From the NCBI RefSeq assembly GCF_000145615.1, contig NC_014410.1, positions 124,001-188,000 on the forward strand: DNA of 64,000 bases, given 5' to 3'. The stretch is from Thermoanaerobacterium thermosaccharolyticum DSM 571. Lineage in GTDB: Bacteria > Bacillota > Thermoanaerobacteria > Thermoanaerobacterales > Thermoanaerobacteraceae. The notes beneath the pieces were generated by a model. It was given only the letters and a program-made list of their open reading frames with translations, ran no database searches and was not told where the DNA came from. Positions 27,620 to 36,216 of this stretch are shown here, one piece after another (the first letter of the stretch is position 1; every line of letters starts with the position of its first letter). A program made the position numbers and the translations under genes.

Positions 27620-28265
27620 TTTATTGTTGAAAGATATATTAGTGCAGAAGAAGCAATTTTTATACGGTATATTGTTGGCAGCGATTTATTCATTTGCCTT
27701 CAGCAGCAATAATTTGGGTGGCGCATTGACTGTTTTTGTATTTCCATACATTTTCGTGCTTACTGCAGCTTCCTATGAAGAGAAAAACAGATCCGAAATT
27801 GTTTTAGCCAGTCTTCCAATCAAGCGCTCCCTTTTAGTAATGGAAAAATACGTATCTGTTTTTTTGTTTGCTGCATTAGGTGCAATAGAATATATAATAG
27901 TAGTGGGTATTGGAAATTTGTTTCAGCTACCTATAAAGTTTTCAACACTGACTATCGAACCAGTTTTGATTTTTGGATTAGCTATGTATTACGGCATATA
28001 CCTGCCTTTGTATTTTAAGTTCGGATACCTTAAGACGAGATGGGTAAATTTCGTCATGTTTTTCGGATTGTTTTTTGGTGTCACAAGCGTAATAAGTGCC
28101 ATAAACAAATATGGAATAAATTTTAAAATATTAAATCCTTTAATCACATTTTTTAAGAATCAATCAAATATAGCTGTGGCAAATGAACTGATTATAATGG
28201 CACTTCTCATTTACGCTCTTTCATATGCGATTTCAGTAAAAATATATAATTCACGTGAATTCTAA
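27612..28265 (+). CDS. ABC-2 type permease
   Basis: A 217-residue protein with six predicted membrane segments and the ABC2_membrane_2-type layout: LLLKDILVQKKQFLYGILLAAIY at the start, YEEKNRSEIVLASLPIKRSLLVMEKY after the second helix. It overlaps the ATPase gene by eight bases and is the membrane half of the exporter. The three-gene unit (regulator, ATPase, permease) appears complete, with no terminator-like structure until the toxin locus that follows. Confidence 0.82.
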   Translation: MYSLLLKDILVQKKQFLYGILLAAIYSFAFSSNNLGGALTVFVFPYIFVLTAASYEEKNRSEIVLASLPIKRSLLVMEKYVSVFLFAALGAIEYIIVVGIGNLFQLPIKFSTLTIEPVLIFGLAMYYGIYLPLYFKFGYLKTRWVNFVMFFGLFFGVTSVISAINKYGINFKILNPLITFFKNQSNIAVANELIIMALLIYALSYAISVKIYNSREF

Positions 28266-28319
28266 GGTTTAATTTAAAATTTTAGTTTATTTTTTTGAAA
28301 ATTATGCTATAATAAAAAT

Positions 28320-28402
28320 AAAGAGGCAGCCGTCCGCAAAATGCGGTTGCCCCAAAAGACGGTTTAAATTTTAACCGCTCTGGGTTCAGCAGGGCGGTTA
28401 TT
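28320..28402 (+). ncRNA. Probable antisense RNA of a type I toxin locus (RatA-like arrangement)
   Basis: An extended -10 promoter (TGC TATAAT, 28305-28313) precedes a structured segment that ends in the hairpin AACCGC...GCGGTT (28373-28399) and TTATTTCTT. It overlaps the 3' end of the minus-strand holin-like toxin message. The hairpin can terminate transcription from either side. This layout matches txpA/RatA-type loci of Firmicutes; the ends are estimated. Confidence 0.55.
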
Positions 28403-28483
28403 TCTTCCTCTTAAAATCGAGGATTGCTATAATTAACATTCCAAACATTATCATCAAAGACAAGCCTTAAATGTATTTATCAT
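28398..28483 (-). pseudogene. Holin-like type I toxin, frame broken by one base
   Basis: A strong AAGGAGGTGG site precedes ATG 28483. The first seven codons read MINTFKA, then a one-base deletion breaks the frame. The rest, in the next frame, reads LSLMIMFGMLIIAILDFKRKK and stop. Joined, this is a 28-residue protein with one membrane helix and a basic tail, the Hol_Tox pattern. An extended -10 (TGT TATAAT, 28555-28548 on the minus strand) gives a leader. Leader bases 28510-28519 and 28520-28526 are complementary to bases near the 3' end (28342-28351, 28388-28394). The frameshift could be real decay or a base-calling error. Confidence 0.55.
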
Positions 28484-28711
28484 AGCAACCACCTCCTTAT
28501 AAGGATAGTGGCAACCGCACCCTGCTTGTTCGACTACCTCAAGTATAATTATAACATATTTAGATATATCTAGTGTCTAAAATTTTTTTGCAATAGTAAA
28601 GCACATTATTTGTATCGAGGAAAACGACAGTAATTTTATGAGGACTTCACAAGAGATTAGATAATATATATACTATATGTGTAGCAAATAAAGGGAGAAG
28701 GAGTGCTTAAA

Positions 28712-29371
28712 GTGTTTGAAGCAGTTATTTTTGATATGGATGGCGTATTAATCGACAGTGAACCGCTGCACATACAATTGGAAGAAGAGATTTTCAAGGA
28801 AATTGGAGCAAATGTGTCTTTTGAGGAGCATATTTCATTTGTTGGGACAACTTCTCACTATATGTGGGAATACGTAAAGAATAAGTGCAATGTGCCGCTT
28901 ACAGTTGAGGAACTTGTTGAAATGGACAGAAAAAGGTATATTGACTATATATCAAAACATGATGATGCAGTAAAACCTATAGAAGGCGTAGGTGAACTTG
29001 TAAAAGAATTGTATTCAAAAAAAGTAAAGCTTGCTGTAGCATCGTCATCTCCTATCGACGTAATTGAACTTGTTGTAAAAAGGCTTAAACTTAAAGATTA
29101 TTTTAATGAACTTGTTTCTGGTGATTTTGTAAAGAGGAGCAAACCATATCCTGATATTTTTCTTTATGCGGCAGAAAAACTTAATGTTGTACCTGAAAAA
29201 TGTATTGTTGTTGAGGACTCAAATAAAGGTGTTTTGGCTGCAAAAAGTGCTGGCATGAAAGTAGTAGGATTTATAAATCCTAATTCAGGCAATCAGGATA
29301 TAAAGATGGCAGATATGATTATTCAATCATTTTATGATATTAACTATGAAAAATTAATGATGATATCTTGA
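28712..29371 (+). CDS. HAD-superfamily phosphatase, beta-phosphoglucomutase-like
   Basis: A 219-residue HAD hydrolase. Motif I is FDMDGVLIDSEP (two Asp), motif II is ASSSP, motif III is the Lys of KRSKPYPDIF, and motif IV is VVEDSNKGVLAA. The helical cap lies between residues 15 and 85. It may act as a sugar-phosphate phosphatase or a phosphoglucomutase; sequence alone does not decide. I start at GTG 28712, nine bases after AAGGAG, rather than GTG 28703, which abuts it. Confidence 0.88.
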   Translation: MFEAVIFDMDGVLIDSEPLHIQLEEEIFKEIGANVSFEEHISFVGTTSHYMWEYVKNKCNVPLTVEELVEMDRKRYIDYISKHDDAVKPIEGVGELVKELYSKKVKLAVASSSPIDVIELVVKRLKLKDYFNELVSGDFVKRSKPYPDIFLYAAEKLNVVPEKCIVVEDSNKGVLAAKSAGMKVVGFINPNSGNQDIKMADMIIQSFYDINYEKLMMIS

Positions 29372-29465
29372 CAAAAACTAATTTTTGGAGGATTTTTGGG
29401 ACTTATGTAGAAGTATATATTGTTGTATATTTTGTAGCGTTATGAATATTGAAAGGATTGATACA

Positions 29466-30812
29466 ATGGAGCAATACGATGTTTTCCTGATAAATCCTCC
29501 ATCATCACGCATGAAAGAGAAATACGAGCATTTAGGTCTGGCATATATAGCTGCATTTCTTAGAAAATATGATATTAATACAAAGATAATAGATATTCCA
29601 CTATATGATTTATATCCTAATGACGTGATTTATGAGATTAAATCAGACAAGCCAAAATTAATTGGAGTAAGCATACCGTTTCAAGATAGCGCCAGTGAGG
29701 CTCTTGAATTCGTAAAAAGCATTAGAGAAGCAGGTTACAAAGGACATATTTCTATAGGCGGAATATACCCTACTTTTTCATACGATGAGATTTTGTCAGT
29801 ATGTCCTCAAATTGATACTGTTGTTGTAGGTGAAGGGGAAATTACGTTTTTAGAGCTTGCTAGAAAAGTACTATCAGATGAAGACTGGAAAAATATATCA
29901 GGCATAGCATATAGAGATGATGGTACTTTAAGACTAAATGACAAAAGACCACTTATAGATGATTTGGATAGTATGCCATATCCTGAAAGAGATACACTTC
30001 CGATTGTAATCTTGAAGTCAGGCTTTGCGTCAATGCTTACATCGAGAGGATGCTATGGAAGATGCAGCTTTTGCAGTGTTGGACCATTTTTCTCTCAGTT
30101 TGGCCAAAAGTACAGGCAAAGAAGCGTAGAAAATGTCATTGACGAGATAAGAATACTATATGAAAAATACAATGTAAGAAATTTATTCTTCAATGATGCT
30201 GAGTTTATAGGTGGGAAAGGGAAAAATTACGAGAGAGTCTATAAATTGGCTGAAGAAATTATAAAAAGAGGCATGGATATTAATTTCAGCATACAATGCA
30301 GAGTAAACGATGTAGACAAGGAGCTTTTTTCTATTCTAAAAAAGGCTGGGCTAAAAAGGGTATTCTTAGGTGTAGAATCAGGATCTCAAACAGTTCTTGA
30401 CCGTTTTAAAAAAGATGTAAAAGTTGAGGACAATATAAAGGCTTTAAAGATTTTAAATGATTTAGATCTTTATATATCGATGGGATTTATCATGTTCGAT
30501 CCGCATATAAATTTTAAAGAGCTTAGCGAAAACATCTCTTTTATAAACAATGCTGTAAAATTGATAGGCAAGGAAAGGCTTGACTATTATCCTGTAAGTA
30601 GACTTTTGCCTTTAGCAGGTACAGAAGTTGAAAGGGATATGAAAGAAAAAGGCTTGTATAAAGGAAATTCTTTAAACTACAATTATGAATTCGACGACAA
30701 GACTATTGGATTTATTTACAATTTATCACATAGTGTGTACAATTTAGTTGGCAATTTAAAATCAAGATTTAAAGGAAGTAGCGATATCAATACTAAATGG
30801 ATAAAAAGATAA
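29466..30812 (+). CDS. B12-binding-domain radical SAM protein
   Basis: A 448-residue protein. The N-terminal half (VFLINPPSSRMKEKYEHLGLAYIAAFL, then ISIGGIYPTF) resembles the cobalamin-binding Rossmann domain. The radical SAM cluster motif is SRGCYGRCSFC near residue 190, with the SAM GxE-like GVESGSQTVLDRF further on. Relatives include methyltransferases and BchE-like enzymes; the reaction here is unknown. ATG 29466 follows AAAGGA by eight bases; longer starts at 29385 and 29442 lack a site. It is isolated between a HAD gene and the convergent asr operon. Confidence 0.82.
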   Translation: MEQYDVFLINPPSSRMKEKYEHLGLAYIAAFLRKYDINTKIIDIPLYDLYPNDVIYEIKSDKPKLIGVSIPFQDSASEALEFVKSIREAGYKGHISIGGIYPTFSYDEILSVCPQIDTVVVGEGEITFLELARKVLSDEDWKNISGIAYRDDGTLRLNDKRPLIDDLDSMPYPERDTLPIVILKSGFASMLTSRGCYGRCSFCSVGPFFSQFGQKYRQRSVENVIDEIRILYEKYNVRNLFFNDAEFIGGKGKNYERVYKLAEEIIKRGMDINFSIQCRVNDVDKELFSILKKAGLKRVFLGVESGSQTVLDRFKKDVKVEDNIKALKILNDLDLYISMGFIMFDPHINFKELSENISFINNAVKLIGKERLDYYPVSRLLPLAGTEVERDMKEKGLYKGNSLNYNYEFDDKTIGFIYNLSHSVYNLVGNLKSRFKGSSDINTKWIKR

Positions 30813-30831
30813 GCCGAAAATGGCTTATCTT
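30806..30831. terminator. Bidirectional terminator between radical SAM gene and asrC
   Basis: AAGATAAGCC and GGCTTATCTT form a perfect 10-bp stem around GAAAAT. It overlaps the ends of both convergent genes. Confidence 0.85.
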
Positions 30832-31819
30832 AATCATATATTGTATTTCTTTCATATCTATAACCTGTATAATCTATGTGGTTTGCGACTTTAGCCTTTT
30901 TAGGCAGTTTGACATCTTTTAATACTTCTTCTTTAAACTTTTTAAAGCCTTCTCTGTCAACAATATAGCCAACATGCTCTTTATCTAAGGTTTTGTCAAT
31001 GTATTTATCAATAAAGTCGTACATGTTTTTTATTATTTTTAGTACGGATTCTTCGTCTGCCCACTCTATAAATGTCTGCGCCAGTCTTGGGTTTTTCTTG
31101 CCTGTTCTACCCATTATGACGATTCTATAATACTTTTCGCCTCTTGTCCATGCAGAAGTTGGACACTTTAATATGCATTCACCGCAACCAATGCATCTAT
31201 TAGGATCCCTTACGACTTTGAAGTTTTCAAAAGTAAGGGCACCAGTTACTCTTCTTTTGCAATTTTTTACACATGCTTGACAGCCGATACATCTTGATGG
31301 ATCGTAAATTGGTTCAACTTGGCCTATGATGCCTATGTCTTGCATGTGAGCTTTTATGCAGTCATTTGGGCAACCAGTGACTGCAATTTTTACGTGATAG
31401 TCATTAGGGTATATTAGCTTTTCTATCTTTAATGCAAGTGCTGTTGTGTCGTAGTTGGCAAATGGGCATACCCGATTACCGATGCAAGCTGACACGTTTC
31501 TTGTGCCTGCGGCAGGGTATCCTCCTTCTTCATCTTCTATTTGGACGCCTTCATCTTTAAGTCCTCTTATAATAGGAGATATAAGCTCATTTATCTCGTC
31601 AATTTTCTCCATTGATATTCCTGGTATTTCAAAACCTTGACGTGTAGTAATGTGAACAGTCCCGTTGCCGTACTTTTCAGCTACTTCTTTTATTATATCG
31701 AAGTACTTTATATTGAGATCTCCACCTGGGACCCTTATTCTCAGAGCTGTTATGCCACGTTGTTTTGTCACTCTATATGCATTTTTCTTTAAAAGTTTTG
31801 TATCAATATCGAGAATCAT
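30830..31819 (-). CDS. asrC: Anaerobic sulfite reductase subunit C (siroheme subunit)
   Basis: A 329-residue sulfite/nitrite reductase-type protein. The siroheme-[4Fe-4S] ligands are in CIGNRVC near residue 112 and CPNDC near residue 150. Between it and the C terminus is an inserted ferredoxin domain with CIGCQACVKNC and CIGCGECILKC. The N terminus (KQRGITALRIRVPGG, HITTRQGFEIPGI) matches NIR_SIR domains. It reduces sulfite to sulfide with electrons from AsrA and AsrB. It is last in asrABC; 12 bases separate it from asrB. Confidence 0.93.
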   Translation of the reverse strand: MILDIDTKLLKKNAYRVTKQRGITALRIRVPGGDLNIKYFDIIKEVAEKYGNGTVHITTRQGFEIPGISMEKIDEINELISPIIRGLKDEGVQIEDEEGGYPAAGTRNVSACIGNRVCPFANYDTTALALKIEKLIYPNDYHVKIAVTGCPNDCIKAHMQDIGIIGQVEPIYDPSRCIGCQACVKNCKRRVTGALTFENFKVVRDPNRCIGCGECILKCPTSAWTRGEKYYRIVIMGRTGKKNPRLAQTFIEWADEESVLKIIKNMYDFIDKYIDKTLDKEHVGYIVDREGFKKFKEEVLKDVKLPKKAKVANHIDYTGYRYERNTIYD

Positions 31820-31831
31820 TATTTCACCCCT

Positions 31832-32623
31832 TTAATCGAGAAGTTGTTTGGACTTTGTGTAGTTGAATACAGGACCTTCAAGGCAAACGTAGGTTTCGTT
31901 AATTTTACAGTGACCGCATTTTCCTATGCCACATGACATTTTTCTTTCGAATGATACCCAGATATTTTCCTCTGGTATACCGCGCTTTAAAAATTCAAGG
32001 CATGTAAATTTCATCATCATAGGTGGACCTACAACAATTACGATCGTATCGTCGGGGTTTTCGATTTTTAAATCTGGTATAAATTTTGTGATTAAACCTG
32101 TATTTCCCTTCCACGTTTCATCGCCATTATCAACGGTCAATAAAACATCAAATTTTTCCTTCCATTTTTTTATTTCATCTTCAAAAAGTATATCTTTTGG
32201 AGATTTAAAACCCACCAAAATACTAAGTTTTTTTATCTCTTTAGGATTTCTGTTATACCTGTTTATTATGCTTTTGACTGGTGCAAGACCTGTACCGCCA
32301 GCGGCGATCACTACATTTTTATTTTTAAAGTCTTCAACAGGGAATCCGTGACCATATGGTCCTCTTATAAACAAGAAATCTCCCGGTTTTAATTCATGTA
32401 TAGCATCTGTTACAGTGCCTACTTTTCTTATGGTTAGTTCAATGTATTCATCAGTGTAATCGCTTATTGATATTGGGGCTTCACCGATTTTAGGTATAGA
32501 TACTTGTAAAAACTGTCCATGTTGTGGCAGAATATCGGATTTTAGCCTAAATGTATAATCTATATCTGTTTGAGGAATTATCGAAATAATTTCTACTTTT
32601 CTTGGCATGTACACATTTATCAT
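31832..32623 (-). CDS. asrB: Anaerobic sulfite reductase subunit B (flavin subunit)
   Basis: A 263-residue ferredoxin-NADP-reductase-like protein of the AsrB/PyrK group. RGPYGHGFPV binds FAD, GGTGLAPVKSII binds NAD(P)H, and CGIGKCGHC plus a later Cys at the C terminus (TYVCLEGPVF) bind a [2Fe-2S] cluster. It oxidises NADH and passes electrons to AsrC. Order and spacing to both neighbours are standard for the operon. Confidence 0.93.
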   Translation of the reverse strand: MINVYMPRKVEIISIIPQTDIDYTFRLKSDILPQHGQFLQVSIPKIGEAPISISDYTDEYIELTIRKVGTVTDAIHELKPGDFLFIRGPYGHGFPVEDFKNKNVVIAAGGTGLAPVKSIINRYNRNPKEIKKLSILVGFKSPKDILFEDEIKKWKEKFDVLLTVDNGDETWKGNTGLITKFIPDLKIENPDDTIVIVVGPPMMMKFTCLEFLKRGIPEENIWVSFERKMSCGIGKCGHCKINETYVCLEGPVFNYTKSKQLLD

Positions 32624-32629
32624 TTTGAT

Positions 32630-33640
32630 TCACCTCTCTACTACATCAGTGACTTTTGATACGATCTTTATAAATGAAATGTACTCTGGGCATACATCGT
32701 CACACCTTCCGCAGCCAACGCACATGGTTGTGCCGAAGCGTTTTTTGTAGTCGTATATCTTGTGCATCACCTTAAATCTCATTCTCTCACCGTATTTTTG
32801 CCTGTAGCTGTGACCTCCTGCCACATCAGTAAATCCATCTACCATGCAGCTTGCCCATACTCGCCTTCTCTCTCCGCATTTAGGATTATCTTTGTAAAAT
32901 ATATCTTGCATTGAAAAGCAACTGCATGTAGGGCATGATACAGTACATCTTCCGCAAGCTATGCATCTTTTCGTATATTCGTCCCACAATTCATGATTAA
33001 AAACATACTCTAGATTTTGAGATATTTTGTCTATATCAGGCAGATTCACCTCAATTTCATTTTTTTCTATAAATTCTGGAGTGAATTCCACTTCTTTACC
33101 TGAAAAAGCATAGCTAAACTCGTCGTTTTTTACATCGCATGTTATTCTGTCATTGTCAAATCGGAAAAAAACATCATAATCTAAAAACTTGTTTGAACCT
33201 GTTGACACACAGAAACAAGTAGAAAAGCCTTTTGTACACTCTATAACAAAGAACTTGACTTTATCTCGCAGTCTTTTGTAGTAATTATCTTCGTAAGGAC
33301 CATTTTTTAAAAAAATATTGTCTAATTTTAGATATGAATTAGCGTCGCAAGGTCTTAAAAAGACGATGATTCCTTTATTGTCAATTTCAGGTTCTTTGTA
33401 TTCATCTTCTGTAAAGTAAAATAGGGTCTGCGTTATAGGGTAAATTATCTCTTTCGGGGAATACCTTGATTTTTCGCTTAATTCTATATCTCGGTAGGAG
33501 GAAATTTCTCCGTATGTCACAAGATCAGTATCAGAAAATGCTCCTTTTCCTTTTAACCTTATAGGAGCAAATATTTTGTAATCTTTGCTTAATATTTTCA
33601 GGGCATCATCAAAACTTTTTACATCTAATTCAATACCCAT
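32630..33640 (-). CDS. asrA: Anaerobic sulfite reductase subunit A (ferredoxin subunit)
   Basis: A 336-residue iron-sulfur protein with two ferredoxin motifs in its C-terminal part, CIACGRCTVSCPTC near residue 218 and CVGCGRCDDVCPEY near residue 303. The N-terminal two thirds match the 4Fe-4S_17/22-type domain of AsrA. It starts the operon, with GAGGTGAT before ATG 33640. It links the flavin and siroheme subunits. A CRP/FNR-type box about 85 bp upstream suggests redox or anaerobic control. Confidence 0.92.
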   Translation of the reverse strand: MGIELDVKSFDDALKILSKDYKIFAPIRLKGKGAFSDTDLVTYGEISSYRDIELSEKSRYSPKEIIYPITQTLFYFTEDEYKEPEIDNKGIIVFLRPCDANSYLKLDNIFLKNGPYEDNYYKRLRDKVKFFVIECTKGFSTCFCVSTGSNKFLDYDVFFRFDNDRITCDVKNDEFSYAFSGKEVEFTPEFIEKNEIEVNLPDIDKISQNLEYVFNHELWDEYTKRCIACGRCTVSCPTCSCFSMQDIFYKDNPKCGERRRVWASCMVDGFTDVAGGHSYRQKYGERMRFKVMHKIYDYKKRFGTTMCVGCGRCDDVCPEYISFIKIVSKVTDVVER

Positions 33641-33723
33641 TATATCACCTCGTATTGCTGTTTTTATGCACTGATGATGGTTATTTATTTAACAAAATTT
33701 TATCATAAAATCGCAAATTTTTA

Positions 33724-33739
33724 TGTGATATATCTCACA
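33724..33739 (-). promoter_or_regulatory. CRP/FNR-type palindrome upstream of asrA
   Basis: TGTGA-N6-TCACA, a perfect 5+5 palindrome matching the CRP consensus and close to FNR-type sites. It lies about 85 bp before asrA. Minus-strand promoter-like elements (TTGCGA near 33715, AT-rich -10 candidates after it) lie between box and gene, which fits activation. Confidence 0.6.
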
Positions 33740-33752
33740 AATAATATAAAAA

Positions 33753-33770
33753 CTCCCTCAAAAGAGGGAG
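33753..33770 (-). terminator. Terminator of the YmaF-like gene
   Basis: CTCCCTC and GAGGGAG with an AAAA loop. On the minus strand the stem is followed by TTTTTATAT. It insulates asrA from the gene upstream. Confidence 0.88.
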
Positions 33771-33774
33771 CATA

Positions 33775-34074
33775 TTAATTGTATATCTGCTTTGAAGTGC
33801 AATTGCTGTAATTATGATAGTGGTCTTTATCATAAGATGTTCTGCCATCCATCTTATGAACATGACCATCTTTAGTCCTTATAGCAGGTCCTGTGTATCC
33901 ATTCACATAATGTTTGTGACCTTTGTCTACTGACGTATAGCCCGAGTAATAGTGTATATGGCTTGTGCCATATGGTATAGCATAGCTGGTACATCCTTTG
34001 TAATTGTGGTTGTGCTCTAACACTGTATTTGTAGTGCCAAAATAATCATGGTAGTGTTTATCTCCATCTGACAT
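33775..34074 (-). CDS. YmaF-like histidine-rich protein
   Basis: A 99-residue protein with a regular His pattern: four to five repeats of about 18-20 residues, each with H-x-H or HxHxY (HYHDYFG, HNHNYKG, HIHYYSG, HKHYVNG, HVHKMDG, HYHNYSN). This matches the YmaF family of Firmicutes, often linked to spore formers; the function is unknown. The pattern suggests metal binding. ATG 34074 is chosen after GGAGGT; the longer TTG start overlaps the ribosome site. It reads away from the accessory island. Confidence 0.75.
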   Translation of the reverse strand: MSDGDKHYHDYFGTTNTVLEHNHNYKGCTSYAIPYGTSHIHYYSGYTSVDKGHKHYVNGYTGPAIRTKDGHVHKMDGRTSYDKDHYHNYSNCTSKQIYN

Positions 34075-34181
34075 AATATATACCTCCAAAATATATTATT
34101 TGTATTTTATATTATATGTTTGATGTTGATATAGTGATAATATATAAAGTAATAAGACCAAATTAAGGGAGGTGTAAATTG

Positions 34182-34877
34182 ATGAATAAAAAGTTGGTAA
34201 CTAAAGAAAGCATTCTTATAAGCTTGGCAGTGCTATTAATTGCTGGAATTGCAATCATGTCATTGATGGGCTTACAGGATAAAAATAAAAATGATGAGAT
34301 AATTAAAATAAAACAATTAATTAGTGATGCGGAAAACATGGAAGCATCTGTATATATTTTGCCAGAAGCGTATACAACTTCACCAGATATAGATGTCCCA
34401 AGTGACGTTGCAGATGCCATGTATAAAAGGGTTGTTGCAGAAGCAGAAAAGTATTATAGTGCAAAGTCTGGAATTCTGGCTGACAGAATTCAGGTTTTAC
34501 AAATGGCTGTTAAAGCTGAAATAGAAAGTAAAGATTATAGAGATAAAAATCATTTTGTTAAAAAAATAAATTTTATCAGTGTTGATGTAAGTGGTGATAC
34601 AGCAACTGTAATAGCTGATGTAACAAAACAGTCAACAACATTAGGATTAGTTCCGGAAGGCATTGATATGAGCAAATACAAAACAAGTGATAAAAAAGAA
34701 GAAATGAAGCCGGAAATGAAAGCAAAATTACAAGAAGATATAAAGAATGCTCCCAAAAAATTAGTTACATTTACTCCGGGAGGAACGATGAGATTTTACT
34801 ACAATTTAGCTAAAGAAGATGGAGTTTGGAAAATAACTTCAAGAAAAGGTGATTATCTACCTGGACAAGGACCATAA
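34182..34877 (+). CDS. Membrane-anchored hypothetical protein
   Basis: A 231-residue protein with a single N-terminal membrane helix (residues 9-29) and a soluble extracellular part. The C-terminal third (VSGDTATVIADVTKQ, MRFYYNLAKEDGVWKITSRKGDY) has the cystatin/NTF2-like pattern seen in many surface DUF proteins. I recognise no family with certainty. AAGGGAGGT precedes ATG 34182. A hairpin terminator follows, which is the first element of the cassette repeated downstream. Confidence 0.6.
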   Translation: MNKKLVTKESILISLAVLLIAGIAIMSLMGLQDKNKNDEIIKIKQLISDAENMEASVYILPEAYTTSPDIDVPSDVADAMYKRVVAEAEKYYSAKSGILADRIQVLQMAVKAEIESKDYRDKNHFVKKINFISVDVSGDTATVIADVTKQSTTLGLVPEGIDMSKYKTSDKKEEMKPEMKAKLQEDIKNAPKKLVTFTPGGTMRFYYNLAKEDGVWKITSRKGDYLPGQGP

Positions 34878-34894
34878 AGATAAAATTTTCTTAA

Positions 34895-34928
34895 TAAGGA
34901 CAGAAAATAATCTGTCCTTAATTTTTTA
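34895..34928 (+). terminator. Terminator/hairpin, cassette A copy
   Basis: TAAGGACAGA and TCTGTCCTTA around AAATAA, then ATTTTTTAT. Related hairpins occur at 37627 and 42587 at the same place in cassettes B and C. Confidence 0.88.
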
Positions 34929-35103
34929 TCTTGCAATTGAGGAAAATTAAGAGCTAAAAATGCTTTTTCGTTCTTTAAAATGACAATATTAAAATGAAAT
35001 CTTGTATACTGAAATTGATAAAAAAATTTTTTTAAAAAACTGTAACGGAATCCAGTGTAAGTTGTTTTATATTTATGAAGAGAAAAATTAGTGAGGTGAT
35101 AGT

Positions 35104-35214
35104 GTGTTTAAGAAATTTTTGTCTATTTTTGTGTTGACGATAATAATGGTGACATCACTTTCAACCACTGGTTTTGCGGATGATGGTATTTCAAGTTATG
35201 CCCATTGGTATTAA
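35104..35214 (+). CDS. 36-residue secreted mini-peptide (cassette A)
   Basis: GTG start after GAGGTGAT. The product is a 25-residue signal peptide (MFKKFLSIFV... ending TTGFA) followed by DDGISSYAHWY. The signal peptide is nearly identical to that of the 144-residue secreted protein at 37837, and the last four residues (AHWY) equal its C terminus. The whole middle of the long protein is absent. A similar mini-gene lies at 42819. Expression is not shown; it could be a secreted signal peptide or a deletion relic that happens to stay in frame. Confidence 0.6.
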   Translation: MFKKFLSIFVLTIIMVTSLSTTGFADDGISSYAHWY

Positions 35215-35271
35215 AAAAATAAAAATTATGCTTAATGATTTATGGAGAGACAAAATGATGGAGTGATATTG

Positions 35272-35334
35272 ATGAACAATGACGCATTTATAAAAAGAGG
35301 AAACGGAAAACTGACTGGCCAGAGCTGGGGTTAA
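35272..35334 (+). pseudogene. Truncated GAF-HTH regulator start (cassette A)
   Basis: The first 15 codons match the regulators at 38318 and 42988 (MNNDAFIKRGNGKLT), with the same upstream GGAGTG site. The sequence then turns into unrelated codons and stops after 20 residues. The gene is inactive. Confidence 0.85.
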
Positions 35335-35346
35335 GGTTATATAGAG

Positions 35347-35817
35347 GTGATTAAAATAAATAAAGATAAATTAATCTCGTTAATAGTATTAATAATTTTG
35401 TCTTTATCAATTTTAATTGTCATAAATGCAAAATATATTATTAGTCATAGATATATATATAATGAAAATATTAATACAAGTGCCATAAAAGCATTAAAAG
35501 AAAAGTTGAATGAATGTAATTTTGTTACCGAATGTAAAATTTATTATTCCAGACCTTATTTATATTTTTCTATAATTATTGATTCAAGGTGTAAAAAAGA
35601 AGATGCATTAAATGTTTTACATATAATTAGGGATTTTGCGATTAAAGAAGGTAATATGGAGGAATTAGAAGACAAATTTTATATACTGTCTATAGATGCC
35701 AGATTTTATAAAGATAAAAATATGAATAGCAAACCTGTTTATTGGTTTTCTGGCAGTAGCAAAGATGGGTATAAAGTATGGTATGATGAAATTGAAAATG
35801 CGAAGTTATTTGATTAA
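35347..35817 (+). CDS. Hypothetical protein with one membrane helix
   Basis: A 156-residue protein with an N-terminal hydrophobic segment (LISLIVLIILSLSILIVI) and a soluble part rich in Tyr and Lys. No family recognised. The start is uncertain: the GTG at 35347 lies within the GAGGTGATT site, and no other standard start is near. It begins 12 bases after the truncated regulator, so cassette A's break may have placed it under the cassette promoter. AT-rich codon use resembles its neighbours in the island. Confidence 0.5.
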   Translation: MIKINKDKLISLIVLIILSLSILIVINAKYIISHRYIYNENINTSAIKALKEKLNECNFVTECKIYYSRPYLYFSIIIDSRCKKEDALNVLHIIRDFAIKEGNMEELEDKFYILSIDARFYKDKNMNSKPVYWFSGSSKDGYKVWYDEIENAKLFD

Positions 35818-35844
35818 AGTATAAAATTATCGGGTGGTGATAGA

Positions 35845-36216
35845 GTGAATTTTGTGGCAATATTAGTTATGTTACAAGGGACATTGTATATATTAGACTC
35901 AATTACAAGGATGCTTGAAGGAGCAAACTTTAAAATTGGCAGTAATATCATATTAAGCACGAATTTTTATTTTATTGGTATCATATTTGGAGCAATATTT
36001 ATTATATCTTCAATTGGGTTATTAAAGAAAAGGAAATATGGATATTTTTTAGCATTATATCTTTATGCAATATTGATTATTTATTATTTAATGGCTATAG
36101 CATATTTAATTATTAACCAGCAGTATTTTTTGGCGTTTTACTGTATTGCTGTAATGGCTGTTTTTTATATGATTATTAATTATGTCAGGAAGAATAAATC
36201 GGAGTTTACTAAATAA
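35845..36216 (+). CDS. Small membrane protein, four helices
   Basis: A 123-residue, very hydrophobic protein with four predicted membrane segments and a basic C terminus (YVRKNKSEFTK). GTG start after GGGTGGTGAT. No family is recognised beyond a general resemblance to small DoxX- or YesK-like membrane proteins of accessory islands. It follows the previous gene by 27 bases, so the two are likely cotranscribed. Confidence 0.55.
   Translation: MNFVAILVMLQGTLYILDSITRMLEGANFKIGSNIILSTNFYFIGIIFGAIFIISSIGLLKKRKYGYFLALYLYAILIIYYLMAIAYLIINQQYFLAFYCIAVMAVFYMIINYVRKNKSEFTK

Larger units (their letters stand above)
34895..35316 (+). repeat. Cassette A: truncated copy of the triplicated module
   Basis: From the hairpin at 34895 through the AT-rich promoter region, the 36-codon peptide gene and the first 15 codons of the regulator, this copy aligns with 37627-38362 (B, except for the longer secreted protein) and 42587-43032 (C). 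Homology ends abruptly at about 35316 after the codons for GNGKLT. The remaining regulator and the twin boxes are missing. Confidence 0.85.

Noticed and set aside
28320..28540. Riboswitch or T-box before the HAD gene
   Set aside because: The paired segments link a minus-strand leader with its own 3' end, and a holin-like peptide lies between. A toxin/antisense locus explains the structure better; no ligand-binding core is recognisable.
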